In this document: piece after piece, positions 9,680 through 18,900 of the stretch | How the letters are laid out: each line of letters opens with the position of its first letter | How positions within the stretch are numbered: position 1 is the stretch's first letter | Assembly: GCA_002368155.1 (NCBI GenBank) | Contig: AP018180.1 | Coordinates: forward strand, 1,632,777-1,696,776 | Length of the DNA stretch: 64,000 nucleotides | From: Nostoc carneum NIES-2107 | GTDB lineage: Bacteria > Cyanobacteriota > Cyanobacteriia > Cyanobacteriales > Nostocaceae | Direction: 5' to 3' | Notes under the pieces: model-generated | What the model was told of the DNA's origin: nothing | Databases searched by the model: none | What the model saw: the letters and a program-made list of their open reading frames with translations, nothing else | Position numbers and translations under genes: made by a program

Positions 9680-9778
9680 ATACCAATTCAAATAATGTTT
9701 GCGACAATCAATATATTCTAGAGGGCAAGGCAGTGCCTTGCCCCTACAATCTGTCACATTCTTTTTTCAAATTGGCAT
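9680..9778. repeat. ~100-bp interspersed palindromic element, copy 2
   Basis: Same family as 74-175. The central stem here is GGGCAAGG / CCTTGCCC, a compensated change against copy 1. It sits directly after the terminator. Confidence 0.75.
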
Positions 9779-9856
9779 CACTTATACCAATTCTCTACAA
9801 TCAGTCGAGATTCTGTTGCAGTTTCGTAATTACGAATTACGAATTACGAATTGGTA

Positions 9857-10267
9857 TTATTTAGATGCTAATAGCTGTAATAAGTCTGAATGTGCCATAA
9901 CAACACTGGGTTCAGTTTGGAGAGCAGCATAATACTTTTTGGCAAAAGCGCTACCTTCCTCGGACGGTACAATCAGATTACGGGCTTGGGTAATCAGATT
10001 TTGGATATCTTCCAACGCTAGAGGTTCATCGGCTGCTAGCATTTCATCGATTTGTACAACCATCTCAGAAATGCGATGTAACCAAGCAAATTGTTCATCA
10101 CTAATCACTAGTCGCAGGAGTTCATTACTAGTTACTCTTCCACGTACCTGTTCGTAAGCGATGCGTTCTATCTGCAGCAAACAGGAGTGCAGAGTGAGGA
10201 GTTTGTTTCGCAAATTACGTAAAAATTGCTGTTGATTTATTCTTTGTAAAAGTGTGTTAGAAGTCAA
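9857..10267 (-). CDS. Conserved small helical protein overlapping the pirin gene, 136 aa
   Basis: A TTG start is chosen because a strong Shine-Dalgarno, GGGAGGA, lies nine bases upstream. The first codons then overlap the end of the pirin gene by 11 bases, which implies translational coupling. The protein is almost wholly alpha-helical (LLQRINQQQFLRNLRNKLLTLH, ISDEQFAWLHRISEMVVQID) with an IVPSEEGSAFAKKYYAALQ segment. It has no membrane helix or known catalytic motif. I recognise the general pattern of short bacterial proteins with an FAWLHRISEMVVQIDE-like core, but no assigned function. Coupling to pirin suggests a shared stress or redox context. Confidence 0.7.
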   Translation of the reverse strand: MTSNTLLQRINQQQFLRNLRNKLLTLHSCLLQIERIAYEQVRGRVTSNELLRLVISDEQFAWLHRISEMVVQIDEMLAADEPLALEDIQNLITQARNLIVPSEEGSAFAKKYYAALQTEPSVVMAHSDLLQLLASK

Positions 10268-11150
10268 TTGAACCCATCCTCCCGTTACGATAATCTTCAA
10301 TTGCTTGAATAATTTCAGCTTGAGTATTCATGACAAATGGGCCGTAGCGAACCACTGGTTCGTTGAGCGGTACGCCAGCAATCAGCAGCACATCTAATGC
10401 TGAATTTGCGTTTGCGGGATTAGCAATCACCACTTCTTCACCATCCTGTGCAAACAATACCATTTGCCCATCTCCCGCACGCTCTTTCTCTGCACCAAAC
10501 AAGCCTTCGCCATCAAGTACATATGTAAAAGCATTGTATGCTTTTGGCATGGGTTGAATTGCGATCGCTCCTGGTTGAATTGTGAAATGTAGATACATAA
10601 TCGGAGTTTGGGTTTGGATGCTAGATTTTGCACCTAGCGCTTCTCCGGCTATGACTTTGACACTTACTAAACCATCTGCTGTTTGAGCTTGGGGAATACG
10701 TTCTGCTGGAATTTCCTGATAACGCGGCTTGATCATTTTGTCTCGCTGAGGTAAATTCACCCACAGTTGCAACCCATGAATCCTGCCGCCATGACGCGCC
10801 AATTCTCGCTCTGGCATTTCTGAATGCACAACGCCAGATCCGGCGGTCATCCATTGCACATCACCCGCATGAAGTTTGCCGGCGTTTCCTTGAGAATCTT
10901 TGTGTTCAAAGCAACCTGCCAAAATATAGGTGACTGTCTCAAAGCCTCTATGGGGATGATCTGGTGCTCCTTTAGCTGCACCAGGTTCGACATCAACCGG
11001 GCCAATTTCATCTAGGAGGAGAAAGGGGTCAAAATCACCAAAGGTAGCTTTAGGAAATGGCCGACGCACAAGCATCCCTTCGCCCTCTAGGGTTTGCACA
11101 CTATTGATGATTCCTGCGACTGTTCGCATCGTTCCTATCTGAGTTGTCAT
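10257..11150 (-). CDS. Pirin-family bicupin protein (quercetin-2,3-dioxygenase-like)
   Basis: Two cupin folds in 297 residues. The N-terminal metal site is intact: two His in PDHPHRGFET, a His in GSGVVHSEMPE, and the Glu of the same motif. Some pirins degrade quercetin, others act as redox-sensing cofactors; the sequence cannot tell which. The C-terminal cupin (FTYVLDGEGLFGAE) lacks the His cluster, as usual. AGGAGGAGA precedes the ATG. The gene is divergent from a PadR regulator with a 367-base shared upstream region containing an inverted repeat, an arrangement that suggests PadR control of pirin. It overlaps the following small gene. Confidence 0.93.
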   Translation of the reverse strand: MTTQIGTMRTVAGIINSVQTLEGEGMLVRRPFPKATFGDFDPFLLLDEIGPVDVEPGAAKGAPDHPHRGFETVTYILAGCFEHKDSQGNAGKLHAGDVQWMTAGSGVVHSEMPERELARHGGRIHGLQLWVNLPQRDKMIKPRYQEIPAERIPQAQTADGLVSVKVIAGEALGAKSSIQTQTPIMYLHFTIQPGAIAIQPMPKAYNAFTYVLDGEGLFGAEKERAGDGQMVLFAQDGEEVVIANPANANSALDVLLIAGVPLNEPVVRYGPFVMNTQAEIIQAIEDYRNGRMGSIDF

Positions 11151-11441
11151 TTATCTCCTCCTGGGGATGCTATGTTTGTGCTTTTCTATCGCCTTCGTTT
11201 GTACTCGCAAGCCATGAAACTATTTTCCATACCAACTCTTAATCTGTAGTTAATCAAATCAGATCTTATCTGGCTTTGTGAGTTTAAATCAGTTGCCGAA
11301 GTTTAAAGAATTGGTCTAACTTAGGTAATAAATTCTATGTTCACGCGAAAACCGAGTTTTCACATTTTTTCTCTGTGCCTGTGTGGTTTTTTAGTAACTG
11401 CGTGAGGTAGAAATAGTGTCTTTATAGGTCTTATATATGAT

Positions 11442-11465
11442 TAGTCTTATATTAGCATAAGATTA
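11442..11465. promoter_or_regulatory. Inverted repeat upstream of padR (candidate operator)
   Basis: TCTTAT-N6-ATAAGA, extended by matched outer bases with one mismatch, lies 53-76 bases before the PadR start and within the pirin/padR divergent region. The spacing suits a PadR dimer. The rest of 11151-11517 is AT-rich without another clear signal. Confidence 0.45.
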
Positions 11466-11517
11466 TATAAAAAGTCACATATAGAACTTTCCCTACTTAA
11501 ACTTCGGAAAACCGTCC

Positions 11518-12051
11518 ATGTCATTAGCACACACAATTTTAGGACTGCTTGAGCAACAAGAAATGACAGGTTACGACCTGAAAAACACTTGCTTCGATCA
11601 ATGTGTAGCTCACTTATGGCCTGCAGATCAGGCACAGATTTACAGAACCCTGGATAAATTAGTTGAGCAGGGTTGGACTACTTGTTGTGTTGAAATTCAG
11701 AGCGATCGCCCTAATCGCAAGGTATATTCTTTAACAGAAGAGGGTAAAACCGAATTACTCAGGTGGCTGCAATGTCATCAGCCTGTACCAACAGTACGAG
11801 AACCGTTTCTAGTGCAATTATTTTTCGCGGCCCAATTACCCAATCCAGCCATCATTAAATTGTTAGAACAGCAGCTAGCTGCACGCAGCAAAAAACTAGC
11901 TGACTGTAACAATATTCAACTACCAGAGCTAGAAAATTGTGCAAACCGTGAGCAAATAATGCAAAGGCTGGCTCTAGACTTAGTAACTCAAAGAGAGAAA
12001 ACTTATATAGATTGGCTGAAAACAGCTATTGAAACCATTAAGAGTTCTTAA
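11518..12051 (+). CDS. PadR-family transcriptional regulator, 177 aa
   Basis: Residues 1-80 are a PadR winged helix: the LAHTILGLLEQQEMTGYDL start, the QIYRTLDKLVEQGW recognition helix, and the KVYSLTEEGKTEL wing. The C-terminal ~95 residues form the helical dimerisation part of the Vir_C type (EPFLVQLFFAAQLPN, LALDLVTQREKTYIDWL). PadR proteins are usually repressors released by small aromatic or hydrophobic ligands. Divergence from pirin, whose relatives act on flavonols, makes pirin the likely target. There are three Cys near residues 25-60, which could be redox-active, but this is inference. Confidence 0.9.
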   Translation: MSLAHTILGLLEQQEMTGYDLKNTCFDQCVAHLWPADQAQIYRTLDKLVEQGWTTCCVEIQSDRPNRKVYSLTEEGKTELLRWLQCHQPVPTVREPFLVQLFFAAQLPNPAIIKLLEQQLAARSKKLADCNNIQLPELENCANREQIMQRLALDLVTQREKTYIDWLKTAIETIKSS

Positions 12052-12160
12052 TTAGAATATTTAGCCTACTTAGTTTTATTTTACTCATATTATTTTTTTT
12101 CTTACTCTAATTTTCTCTAGTAGATCCAATAAGCAATAAAAATTCACACAAATTCTATTC

Positions 12161-12190
12161 CGATATATCGCGATATATTCCGATATATCG
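12161..12190. promoter_or_regulatory. Triple CGATATATCG operator array
   Basis: Three contiguous 10-mers: CGATATATCG, CGATATATTC, CGATATATCG. The outer two are perfect palindromes 20 bp apart, two helical turns, within an ATTCCGATATATCG direct repeat. TATAGT follows at 12191-12196 as a plausible -10, so a bound repressor would block transcription of the gene starting at 12223. This is the likely autoregulatory site of that PadR protein. Confidence 0.75.
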
Positions 12191-12222
12191 TATAGTAGAG
12201 AAAGTTGATTGGAAATTTATTT

Positions 12223-12849
12223 ATGTTTAGACACTTTCGTTCCCGTTTTCCAGTACATGCATGGGCTGGAGCCAGTGATGATGACTTAAGCCTTTTTAGT
12301 TCACACTTCCAGCATCGCAAGCATCACGGTAGACCTCACGAGCAGCACTTTGGCAATGAAATGTTTGGTGGTGCTTGGAAAGAAGAATACCGAACTCGTC
12401 GAGGTGATATTAAATTTATCCTGCTGGAATTGTTATCCGAGCATCCTAGTCATGGTTACGACCTGATTAAAGAGATGGAAAGCCGCTATGGAGGGTTTCG
12501 CAAACTCAGCCCTGGCTCAGTTTATCCCACACTCCAAATGCTTGAAGAAGGTGGGTATTTGCGGAGTTCCCAAGAAGGTGGTAAGCGAATTTATACAATT
12601 ACCGATGAAGGCAGACAACTCTTAGCAGAACGTACCCAGCAGGAAACCTCAGACTCTCCTTGGGATGTCTTCAAAAGCTTTATGTCAGGTAAACCTCAAG
12701 AGTTTATCGAGCTGCGAAATGCAGCCACAGAACTAGCTGGTGCTGTGGTACAAGTTGCGCGCAGCGGTAATGTAGAGCGTATGAAGCGAGTACGCGAACT
12801 CTTAGAAAACGCGAAACGCGAAATTTACGCGATTTTAGCCGAAAAATAA
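12223..12849 (+). CDS. PadR-family regulator with His-rich N-terminus (YqjI-like), 208 aa
   Basis: The winged helix lies at about residues 60-140 (FILLELLSEHPSHGYDLIKEM, LSPGSVYPTLQMLEEGGYL, RIYTITDEGRQLLAE). It is preceded by a ~55-residue extension with many histidines (SHFQHRKHHGRPHEQHF). E. coli YqjI, a nickel- and iron-responsive PadR repressor, has the same build: a His-rich leader in front of a PadR domain. The family parallel therefore suggests metal sensing. The C-terminus is a two-helix coiled-coil (MKRVRELLENAKREIYAIL). The three-palindrome operator directly upstream points to autoregulation. No metal transporter or reductase is next door, so other targets must be elsewhere. A TTG at 12205 is less likely as start. 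Confidence 0.88.
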   Translation: MFRHFRSRFPVHAWAGASDDDLSLFSSHFQHRKHHGRPHEQHFGNEMFGGAWKEEYRTRRGDIKFILLELLSEHPSHGYDLIKEMESRYGGFRKLSPGSVYPTLQMLEEGGYLRSSQEGGKRIYTITDEGRQLLAERTQQETSDSPWDVFKSFMSGKPQEFIELRNAATELAGAVVQVARSGNVERMKRVRELLENAKREIYAILAEK

Positions 12850-12872
12850 GCGAAATGGGTCAAGCCTTGCAG

Positions 12873-12892
12873 AGACGCGATTCATCGCGTCT
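12873..12892. repeat. AGACGCGAT palindrome, copy 1
   Basis: AGACGCGATTCATCGCGTCT, a GC-rich hairpin repeated at 51350-51369. It is just downstream of the YqjI-like gene and may serve as its terminator. Confidence 0.6.
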
Positions 12893-12924
12893 GTACTGAA
12901 GGGTCAAGGGTCAAAAGGTAGTTT

Positions 12925-13050
12925 ATTTCTCCCCCATTCCCCATTCCCCATTCCCCATTCGCTGCGGTCGTTGGTGTACCGAGTTCCCCAATGCCCAGGA
13001 TTGCTTTAATTTTGAATTTTGAATTTTGAATTTTGAATTGATTTGTCCCC
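12925..13050. repeat. Heptamer tracts (CCCCATT)n and (TTTGAAT)n
   Basis: Four CCCCATT units, an interruption sharing a GAGTTCCCC piece with the cores at 8461 and 24234, then TTTTGAATTTTGAATT units. Together they fill the gap between the converging regulator and DAHP synthase genes. Confidence 0.8.
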
Positions 13051-13062
13051 AATCCCCAGCCA

Positions 13063-14121
13063 CTACGCCAACGCAACCGCAGCAGACTCCCAACGTCCTA
13101 CAGCCTTACCAATAACGCATAATTCTTGCATTAAGCGGTCGAAAGCATCTGGTGTGAGAGATTGCGGCCCATCTGACATAGCTTTTTTCGGGTTGGGGTG
13201 AACCTCAATCATGAGAGAATCAGTACCAGCTGCGATCGCGGCCATTGCCATAGAAGGAACAAACTCAGACCAACCTGTACCATGACTGGGGTCAATCATA
13301 ATTGGTAGGTGAGTTAGCTTCCGTAAAACAGGTACTACTGATAAATCTAGGGTATTGCGAGTGTATTGGCGGTCAAAAGTGCGAATTCCGCGTTCACATA
13401 AAACTACATTCGGATTTCCCGCCGCCAAAACATACTCAGCAGCCATTAACCAATCTTCAATAGTAGCTGCCATACCGCGCTTTAATAGCACAGGTTTTGA
13501 TTGCGCTCCTACTTTTTTGAGTAGGGAAAAATTCTGCATATTTCTTGCGCCTACCTGGATCATATCGGCAACTTCTGCGATTTTGTCCAGGTCAGCAGCG
13601 TCCATTACTTCTGTAATTACGCCTAAACCGCTAACTTCTCTAGCCTTTGCTAATAATTCCAAAGCACTCTCGCCGTGTCCTTGGAATGCATAAGGTGAAG
13701 TGCGGGGTTTGTATGCACCACCGCGCAAAAATTTGGCTCCAGAGGCTTTCACACGCTGGGCTGTCTCAATAATCATATCTTCATTTTCTACGGAGCAGGG
13801 GCCAGCAACCACTACTACAGGGTGATGTTCACCAAATACTACTGGGCCATCAGGAGTGTTGACTACAACTTCAGAAGCTTCCCCGTGACGATACTGACGA
13901 CTAGCTCGTTTATAGGGTAACTCTACCCGCAAAACTTGCTCAATCCAAGGGCTGACTTCTTGAATTTGCAAGGGATCTAAGTCAGCAGTCTCACCGACTA
14001 AACCAATAACTACTTTGTGCTTACCAATAATTTTTTCTGGAGTCAGTCCCCAGCTAGTTAATTCATCGTTAATGCGATTAATTTCTGCTTCTGGGGAACC
14101 AACTTTCATTACCACAATCAT
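13063..14121 (-). CDS. aroF: 3-deoxy-7-phosphoheptulonate (DAHP) synthase
   Basis: Condenses phosphoenolpyruvate with erythrose 4-phosphate, the first step of the shikimate pathway. Residues 1-75 are a small ferredoxin-like domain (MIVVMKVGSPEAEINRINDE) as in the type I-beta enzymes, followed by a TIM barrel. Key motifs are VVVVAGPCSVE (metal-binding Cys), GAKFLRGGAYKPRTSPY (PEP), QVGARNMQN, PVLLKRGM, NVVLCERGIRTF, MIDPSHGTGW and LMIEVHPNP. The start at 14121 fits the family; an in-frame extension to 14199 does not. The 418 bases upstream hold only an AT-rich region and one hairpin, with no aromatic leader peptide. Confidence 0.96.
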   Translation of the reverse strand: MIVVMKVGSPEAEINRINDELTSWGLTPEKIIGKHKVVIGLVGETADLDPLQIQEVSPWIEQVLRVELPYKRASRQYRHGEASEVVVNTPDGPVVFGEHHPVVVVAGPCSVENEDMIIETAQRVKASGAKFLRGGAYKPRTSPYAFQGHGESALELLAKAREVSGLGVITEVMDAADLDKIAEVADMIQVGARNMQNFSLLKKVGAQSKPVLLKRGMAATIEDWLMAAEYVLAAGNPNVVLCERGIRTFDRQYTRNTLDLSVVPVLRKLTHLPIMIDPSHGTGWSEFVPSMAMAAIAAGTDSLMIEVHPNPKKAMSDGPQSLTPDAFDRLMQELCVIGKAVGRWESAAVALA

Positions 14122-14454
14122 GATTAAATTCCCTAATGACTTGAGTTGTTTGTTAACAAAATCTTGAGTGATTAAACTCAGTTTATAGAATTGATACAAA
14201 TGCCATGTAAAAGATTCCTGTTAAATAAGGTGCATTACAGCAGAATTTATATTTACTATAGATTCCCAGCTTTTTCTTTGCTGTAATACATCCTACTTAT
14301 ATAGTTTTGTATAAACATACTCTTAGGGGCGTAACCTTTTGATATTTAACGGTTAAGCACAAAATCACAAAATATTTATCTAAAAAATATAGCGCTCAGT
14401 GGTTCTGTAACTGAATATTGGGGTTAAAAAAAATCATAAATTTTTAATTAGTAA

Positions 14455-14484
14455 TGTTGAAGTTACGTAATCTCAACTTCAACA
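14455..14484 (-). terminator. Hairpin downstream of the rpsO-PAM68 pair
   Basis: TGTTGAAGTT / AACTTCAACA, a perfect 10-bp stem with a 10-base loop, lies 56 bases past the PAM68-type stop. No long T-run follows directly, so this is a weak or Rho-assisted terminator candidate. Nothing else is seen in 14122-14539. Confidence 0.4.
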
Positions 14485-14539
14485 TCCACTATAAAATTTA
14501 CCCAACATTACAGTTGCCTGATACCTGAGCGCTAAAATA

Positions 14540-15010
14540 TCAAACCTTATTTTGCCGAGTTTCGCGCCAAACTGCCACCATACGTCCCCAATTGGTGCCG
14601 AACTCTCCAATACCCAGCCAACTGCCTACTCTGTCTTCATCCCAAGAGGCAGAGAGTACACCATAGGTTATCCCTAATACCCCTATACCAAACAATCCCA
14701 TGTTGACCAATAACACAGCAATGGGAGGTAGTTTGATGTCGGTATAGATAGCCAGCAAATAGCTGGCTACCAAAGTAGCAATTCCCAAAGCTGTGGGTAT
14801 ACCGCAAAACGCGGCTACTCGTCGAATCATCCGTTGGCTAACAACTTTTGGGATTGCCATTTCCTCTTTATTAAAAGGTGGCTGCTTGCTTGTCTTTCCC
14901 TGAGATGCTTTTGGCTGTGCTGGTGGTTGACTCTTAGCTTTGGCTGGTTTTGGGTTCTTTTTGTTCGGTTCAAAAGGTAAGCGGCTACGTTCCGATTCTT
15001 CAGCAGACAT
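14540..15010 (-). CDS. PAM68-family photosystem II assembly protein, 156 aa
   Basis: Residues 1-50 are Lys/Pro/Gln-rich and disordered (NKKNPKPAKAKSQPPAQPKA). Two transmembrane helices follow (AAFCGIPTALGIATLVASYLL and PPIAVLLVNMGLFGIGVLGI) with the family's short loop, then the conserved ASWDEDRVGSWLG end. In Arabidopsis and Synechocystis, PAM68 proteins assist early PSII assembly and D1 maturation in thylakoids. The gene is 11 bases downstream of rpsO on the same strand; this rpsO-PAM68 pairing recurs in cyanobacteria and implies one transcript. psbA, its functional target, is 10 kb away. Confidence 0.9.
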   Translation of the reverse strand: MSAEESERSRLPFEPNKKNPKPAKAKSQPPAQPKASQGKTSKQPPFNKEEMAIPKVVSQRMIRRVAAFCGIPTALGIATLVASYLLAIYTDIKLPPIAVLLVNMGLFGIGVLGITYGVLSASWDEDRVGSWLGIGEFGTNWGRMVAVWRETRQNKV

Positions 15011-15021
15011 AAGCTGTATCC

Positions 15022-15291
15022 TTAACCACGAATTCCCAGACGAGCAATTAAAGCTTGATATTTTTCCCGACTTTCCGCTTGTACATAGGAAAGCAGACGC
15101 TTACGATGACCAATCAACTTCAACAATCCTCTACGGGAAGAGTGGTCTTTTTTATTTGCTTGCAAATGTTCGCTGAGGCGGTTAATGCGCTCAGTAAGCA
15201 TCGCGATTTGGACATCGGCAGAGCCGGTATCGGTTTCGTGAACTTGATAGCTCGAAATGAGTTCTTGTTTGCGCTGTTGCGTCAGAGCCAT
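15022..15291 (-). CDS. rpsO: 30S ribosomal protein S15
   Basis: 89 residues, the standard length, with the hallmark S15 sequence: [39 protein letters not shown] and [11 protein letters not shown]15 binds the central domain of 16S rRNA early in small-subunit assembly. It is the first gene of a two-gene unit with the PAM68-type gene. The usual partner pnp is not adjacent. Confidence 0.98.
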   Translation of the reverse strand: MALTQQRKQELISSYQVHETDTGSADVQIAMLTERINRLSEHLQANKKDHSSRRGLLKLIGHRKRLLSYVQAESREKYQALIARLGIRG

Positions 15292-15457
15292 GATCGATGT
15301 AATTTCTAGTTTTCTAAATTTATGCAGCAGTCTCTAATAATATCACAGCCCTCAAGCTGTGGGGTGAATCAACTTTACGGGAGTAGTGGTGAGTGCTGGG
15401 TGGTGAGTGCTGAGTAAATTTTTTAACTTCTATCCCCTTCTAACCCCTTCTAAATAT

Positions 15458-15745
15458 TTAAGATTGCAAAGGAATGACACTAGCGCTTTTGGCTGTACTA
15501 TCCCAAACTATCCAGCTACAAGAATTGTCTACATCATCGGCATTATTTGTCACTTTAAAATACAGCTTCTCTTTATTCTTCGGTTCAATGGCGAAATCGG
15601 CATTTTGAGCATAAACTACTTTAAAACCTCTATCTCTTAAGCAATACATCGCCCATGCTTTCAAAGACTGCTTATAAGGTTCGTGGGGAATTGGCGGTTT
15701 GGTAATTGCTTCTTCAATGACTTTCAATACTTGCGTTGATATCAT
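15458..15745 (-). CDS. Conserved hypothetical protein, 95 aa
   Basis: Starts MISTQVLKVIEEAI; the frame is open further upstream only because it runs through a (CAATTAC)n tract. A helical N-terminus is followed by an alpha/beta region with YCLRDRGFKVVYAQNADFAI, KEKLYFKVTNNAD and SWIVWDSTAKSA. The pattern of a short strand-rich domain ending in a Trp pair looks like a small ligand- or nuclease-like fold, but I do not recognise a family. No signal peptide. Isolated gene, convergent to nothing nearby; function unknown. Confidence 0.55.
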   Translation of the reverse strand: MISTQVLKVIEEAITKPPIPHEPYKQSLKAWAMYCLRDRGFKVVYAQNADFAIEPKNKEKLYFKVTNNADDVDNSCSWIVWDSTAKSASVIPLQS

Positions 15746-15777
15746 AATTTGCTTGACTGCTTTTAGTTCAAAAGTTT

Positions 15778-15821
15778 TTGTGGTAATTGGTAATTGGTAA
15801 TTGGTAATGGGTAATTGGTAT
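15778..15821. repeat. Tandem tract (GGTAATT)n
   Basis: About six GGTAATT/GGGTAATT units immediately upstream of the 95-aa gene. The tract separates it from the divergent TPR-CHAT gene. Confidence 0.8.
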
Positions 15822-15968
15822 GAGTCTTGAGCTATCAATAAAGTTAAGGGCTTGTGTTGCAATTAATAAAGACAAAAATATTCCGTGGTTTCCACCAATA
15901 TTTGCATAAGCTTTGAATGATGGGAGATATATATAAGAAAATCTTCCCATACTATCCGTACTCTAGTT

Positions 15969-18900
15969 ATGCGTTGTCATTTTCACCGCTCCCTGAGTTA
16001 CCGCCTACAAAGCCTGACGCTGGCTTCTTTGGTATTTTACCTGACGTTGCCCTTGGGAGGATTGTTAATTGAGCCATTGGGAGCTTCACAGGTATTAGCA
16101 CAAGGTTCAGATGCACGCAGAACTGAGGCTGATAGGCTACTCCAACGGGGTGAAGAACTGCTAGATAAATATCAATCGCAAGCAGCGTTACAAAGTTTTC
16201 AGCAAGCTTTGAAAATTTATCGTCAAATTCAGTATCGTCCAGGTGAAGGTAGGACGCTCAAAGGAATTGGCAATGTTTATTACGATTTGAATGATTTCAA
16301 TCAAGCAATTAGCTATCAACAACAAGCTTTAGAAATTGCTCAAGCTACCAAAGATAGGGATTTAACAGCGAGAGCGCTGAATAATCTAGGGAATAATTAT
16401 CGTGCTTTAGGGAATTTTACCCAAGCGATCGCATACTATGACAAGGCATTGGTCATAGCTCGCCAGATTCAGGATCTGCATAGAGAAGCTAGCACGTTAG
16501 AAAATCTCGGCTATACCTACGCTACTGTTAACCTTCCCAAGGCGATTGATTATTTAGAACAAGCTGTAGCTAAGCTACGAAAACAGCCTGGTGGTTCTCC
16601 AGATACTCAGCGACTTCTACGCCAACAGGAAACGGATATTTTGATTGCGCTGGCGAGGAATTACTATCTCAGCGGTGTTTACAAGGGTGTGGTTGAAACT
16701 CAAGTACCAGGTGCAGCTTTTGAGAGAGCGATCGCAACTTATCAACAAGCTAGCACAATTGCCAAACAAACAGGCGATCGCCGTCAACTTGCGGAAGCAC
16801 TGTTGGGGTTGGGTAATATGTACAATGCCAAGAGTAAGTACAAGGAAGCTGTAGAACCACTCCAGCAAGCGCTACAAATTTTCCAAACCGAGCAAAAATC
16901 TCCAATTAAATTGCGCGATACTTTATCTAAGTTAGGTGAAGTTTATAAAGGTTTGCGTCAACCAGAGTCAGCATTGAAATATTATCAGCAAGCTTTGGTG
17001 ATTGCTAAATCAATCCCAGCTAGTTCTCCTTTAGAAATAGTAGAAAAAAATAAAGAGCAAGGATTACTGATTGCAAATATTGGCAATATTTACTCTGATA
17101 CTGGTAAATATGACCAAGCCATTCAATCTTATCAAGATGCTTTAGGGATTTTACAATCATCTCTTAAACAAGTTGAACAAATTACTGATACTTCTAAAAA
17201 GTTTGCGGTTGATTTAGCCAAGCAACAACTCAATCAAGGAATTAAATTCAGTTATGCACAGATGTGTTTAGCTTATAAGTCTTTAGGACAATCTGCAGAA
17301 TCTCAGCAAGCTTGTGCGGAAATTTCTCCTAATGTCAAATCTTTAACTGATAAAAATAAATCAACACCTCCTAAAACTTCGCCAGAATTAGCAGCGGCGC
17401 TGCAAAAATTAACTGAGGCTCAAGCATTAGGTAAACCAGAAATGGAAGCTTTGGCTTTAGCACAAATTGGTGATGCTTATGCCAAACTGCAAGAGAGCGA
17501 TCGCGCTTGGGAATACTATCAAAAAGCAATTGCATTATCGCAAGAATATCCCCAATTTCAACAATATATTTTCTTTAAAGTCGGAGAATTTTATGAAAAT
17601 CAGCAAAAATATGATTTAGCTATTAATTTTTACAGACAAGCTGCTTTATCTGCTAGAAAAGCTCAAAAAAAGTTTGATGAAGCTCTAATGTTTAATCAGG
17701 TGGGTATTACCAGTTATGCTGCAGGGAAGCTACCGGAAGCAACTGTGGCTTTATATGAAGCTATCAAAGTCTATGAATCTATTCGCCTTGACTTAACAGA
17801 TAAAAGTCAAATTTCGATTTTTGAAACCCAAGCCCAAACCTATAGCCTTTTACAAAGAGTTTTAATAGCTCAAAACAAAATTGATGAAGCTTTAGAAGTT
17901 GCTGAACGCAGTCGCGGTCGAGCATTTGTGAATTTATTAACTTCGCGGTTGTCCACACGATCGAGTAGTAAAATAACGGCGGAGATTCCTACAATTGCTA
18001 AAATTAAACAGATTGCTCAAGCACAAAAGGCTACCATTGTAGAATATTCCCTGTCGAATTATCCTCAAAAAGGTAATAAAAAAGTATGGGATAATTCAGA
18101 AATATATATTTGGGTAGTTAAACCTCATGGTGAAGTTACTTTTAAATCAGTAAATTTTAAATCTCTCAATCAATCTCTAGCTGATATTGTCAACCAAAGT
18201 CGTAGATCTATAGGTGCAGGTGGAAGAGGAATTAAAATTGAACCTATCGGGGAACCTCTACAACAACAAAACTTACAAGAACTCTATCAAATTTTAATTG
18301 CACCTATTGCATCTCATCTGCCAACTAACCCCAACGAACGGGTAATTTTTATTCCCCATCAATCGCTGTTTTTAGTGCCATTTGCAGCGCTACAAGACAA
18401 AAACAATCAATATTTAATTGAAAAACATACTATCCTCACTGCACCAGCAATTCAGGTATTAGAACTGACAAGAAAACAAAGACAAAAGCTGACAGGGAAA
18501 GATATATTAGTCATTGGTAATCCCACAATGCCAAAAGTGGGAGTTCCGCCTGTACAACTTGAACCATTATTAGGTGCGGAACAGGAAGCAAAAACAATTG
18601 CTAGTCTCCTTAACACCAAAGCGATTATCGGTGAGGATGCGACTAAAGCGGCTTTCACACAAAAACTATCCTCCGCCAAGGTGATTCACCTCGCCACACA
18701 TGGCTTGTTAGATGATACTACCAAAGGTATAGAAACTGGTATTGCTCTTGCACCTGCTGGCAGTGATGACGGTTTACTTACGCCAGCAGAAATCGTCAAT
18801 TTACCCATCAACGCCGAATTAGTAGTTTTGAGCGCTTGTGACACTGGCAGAGGTACAATTACTGGTGATGGTGTGATTGGCTTATCTCGTTCGCTAATCA

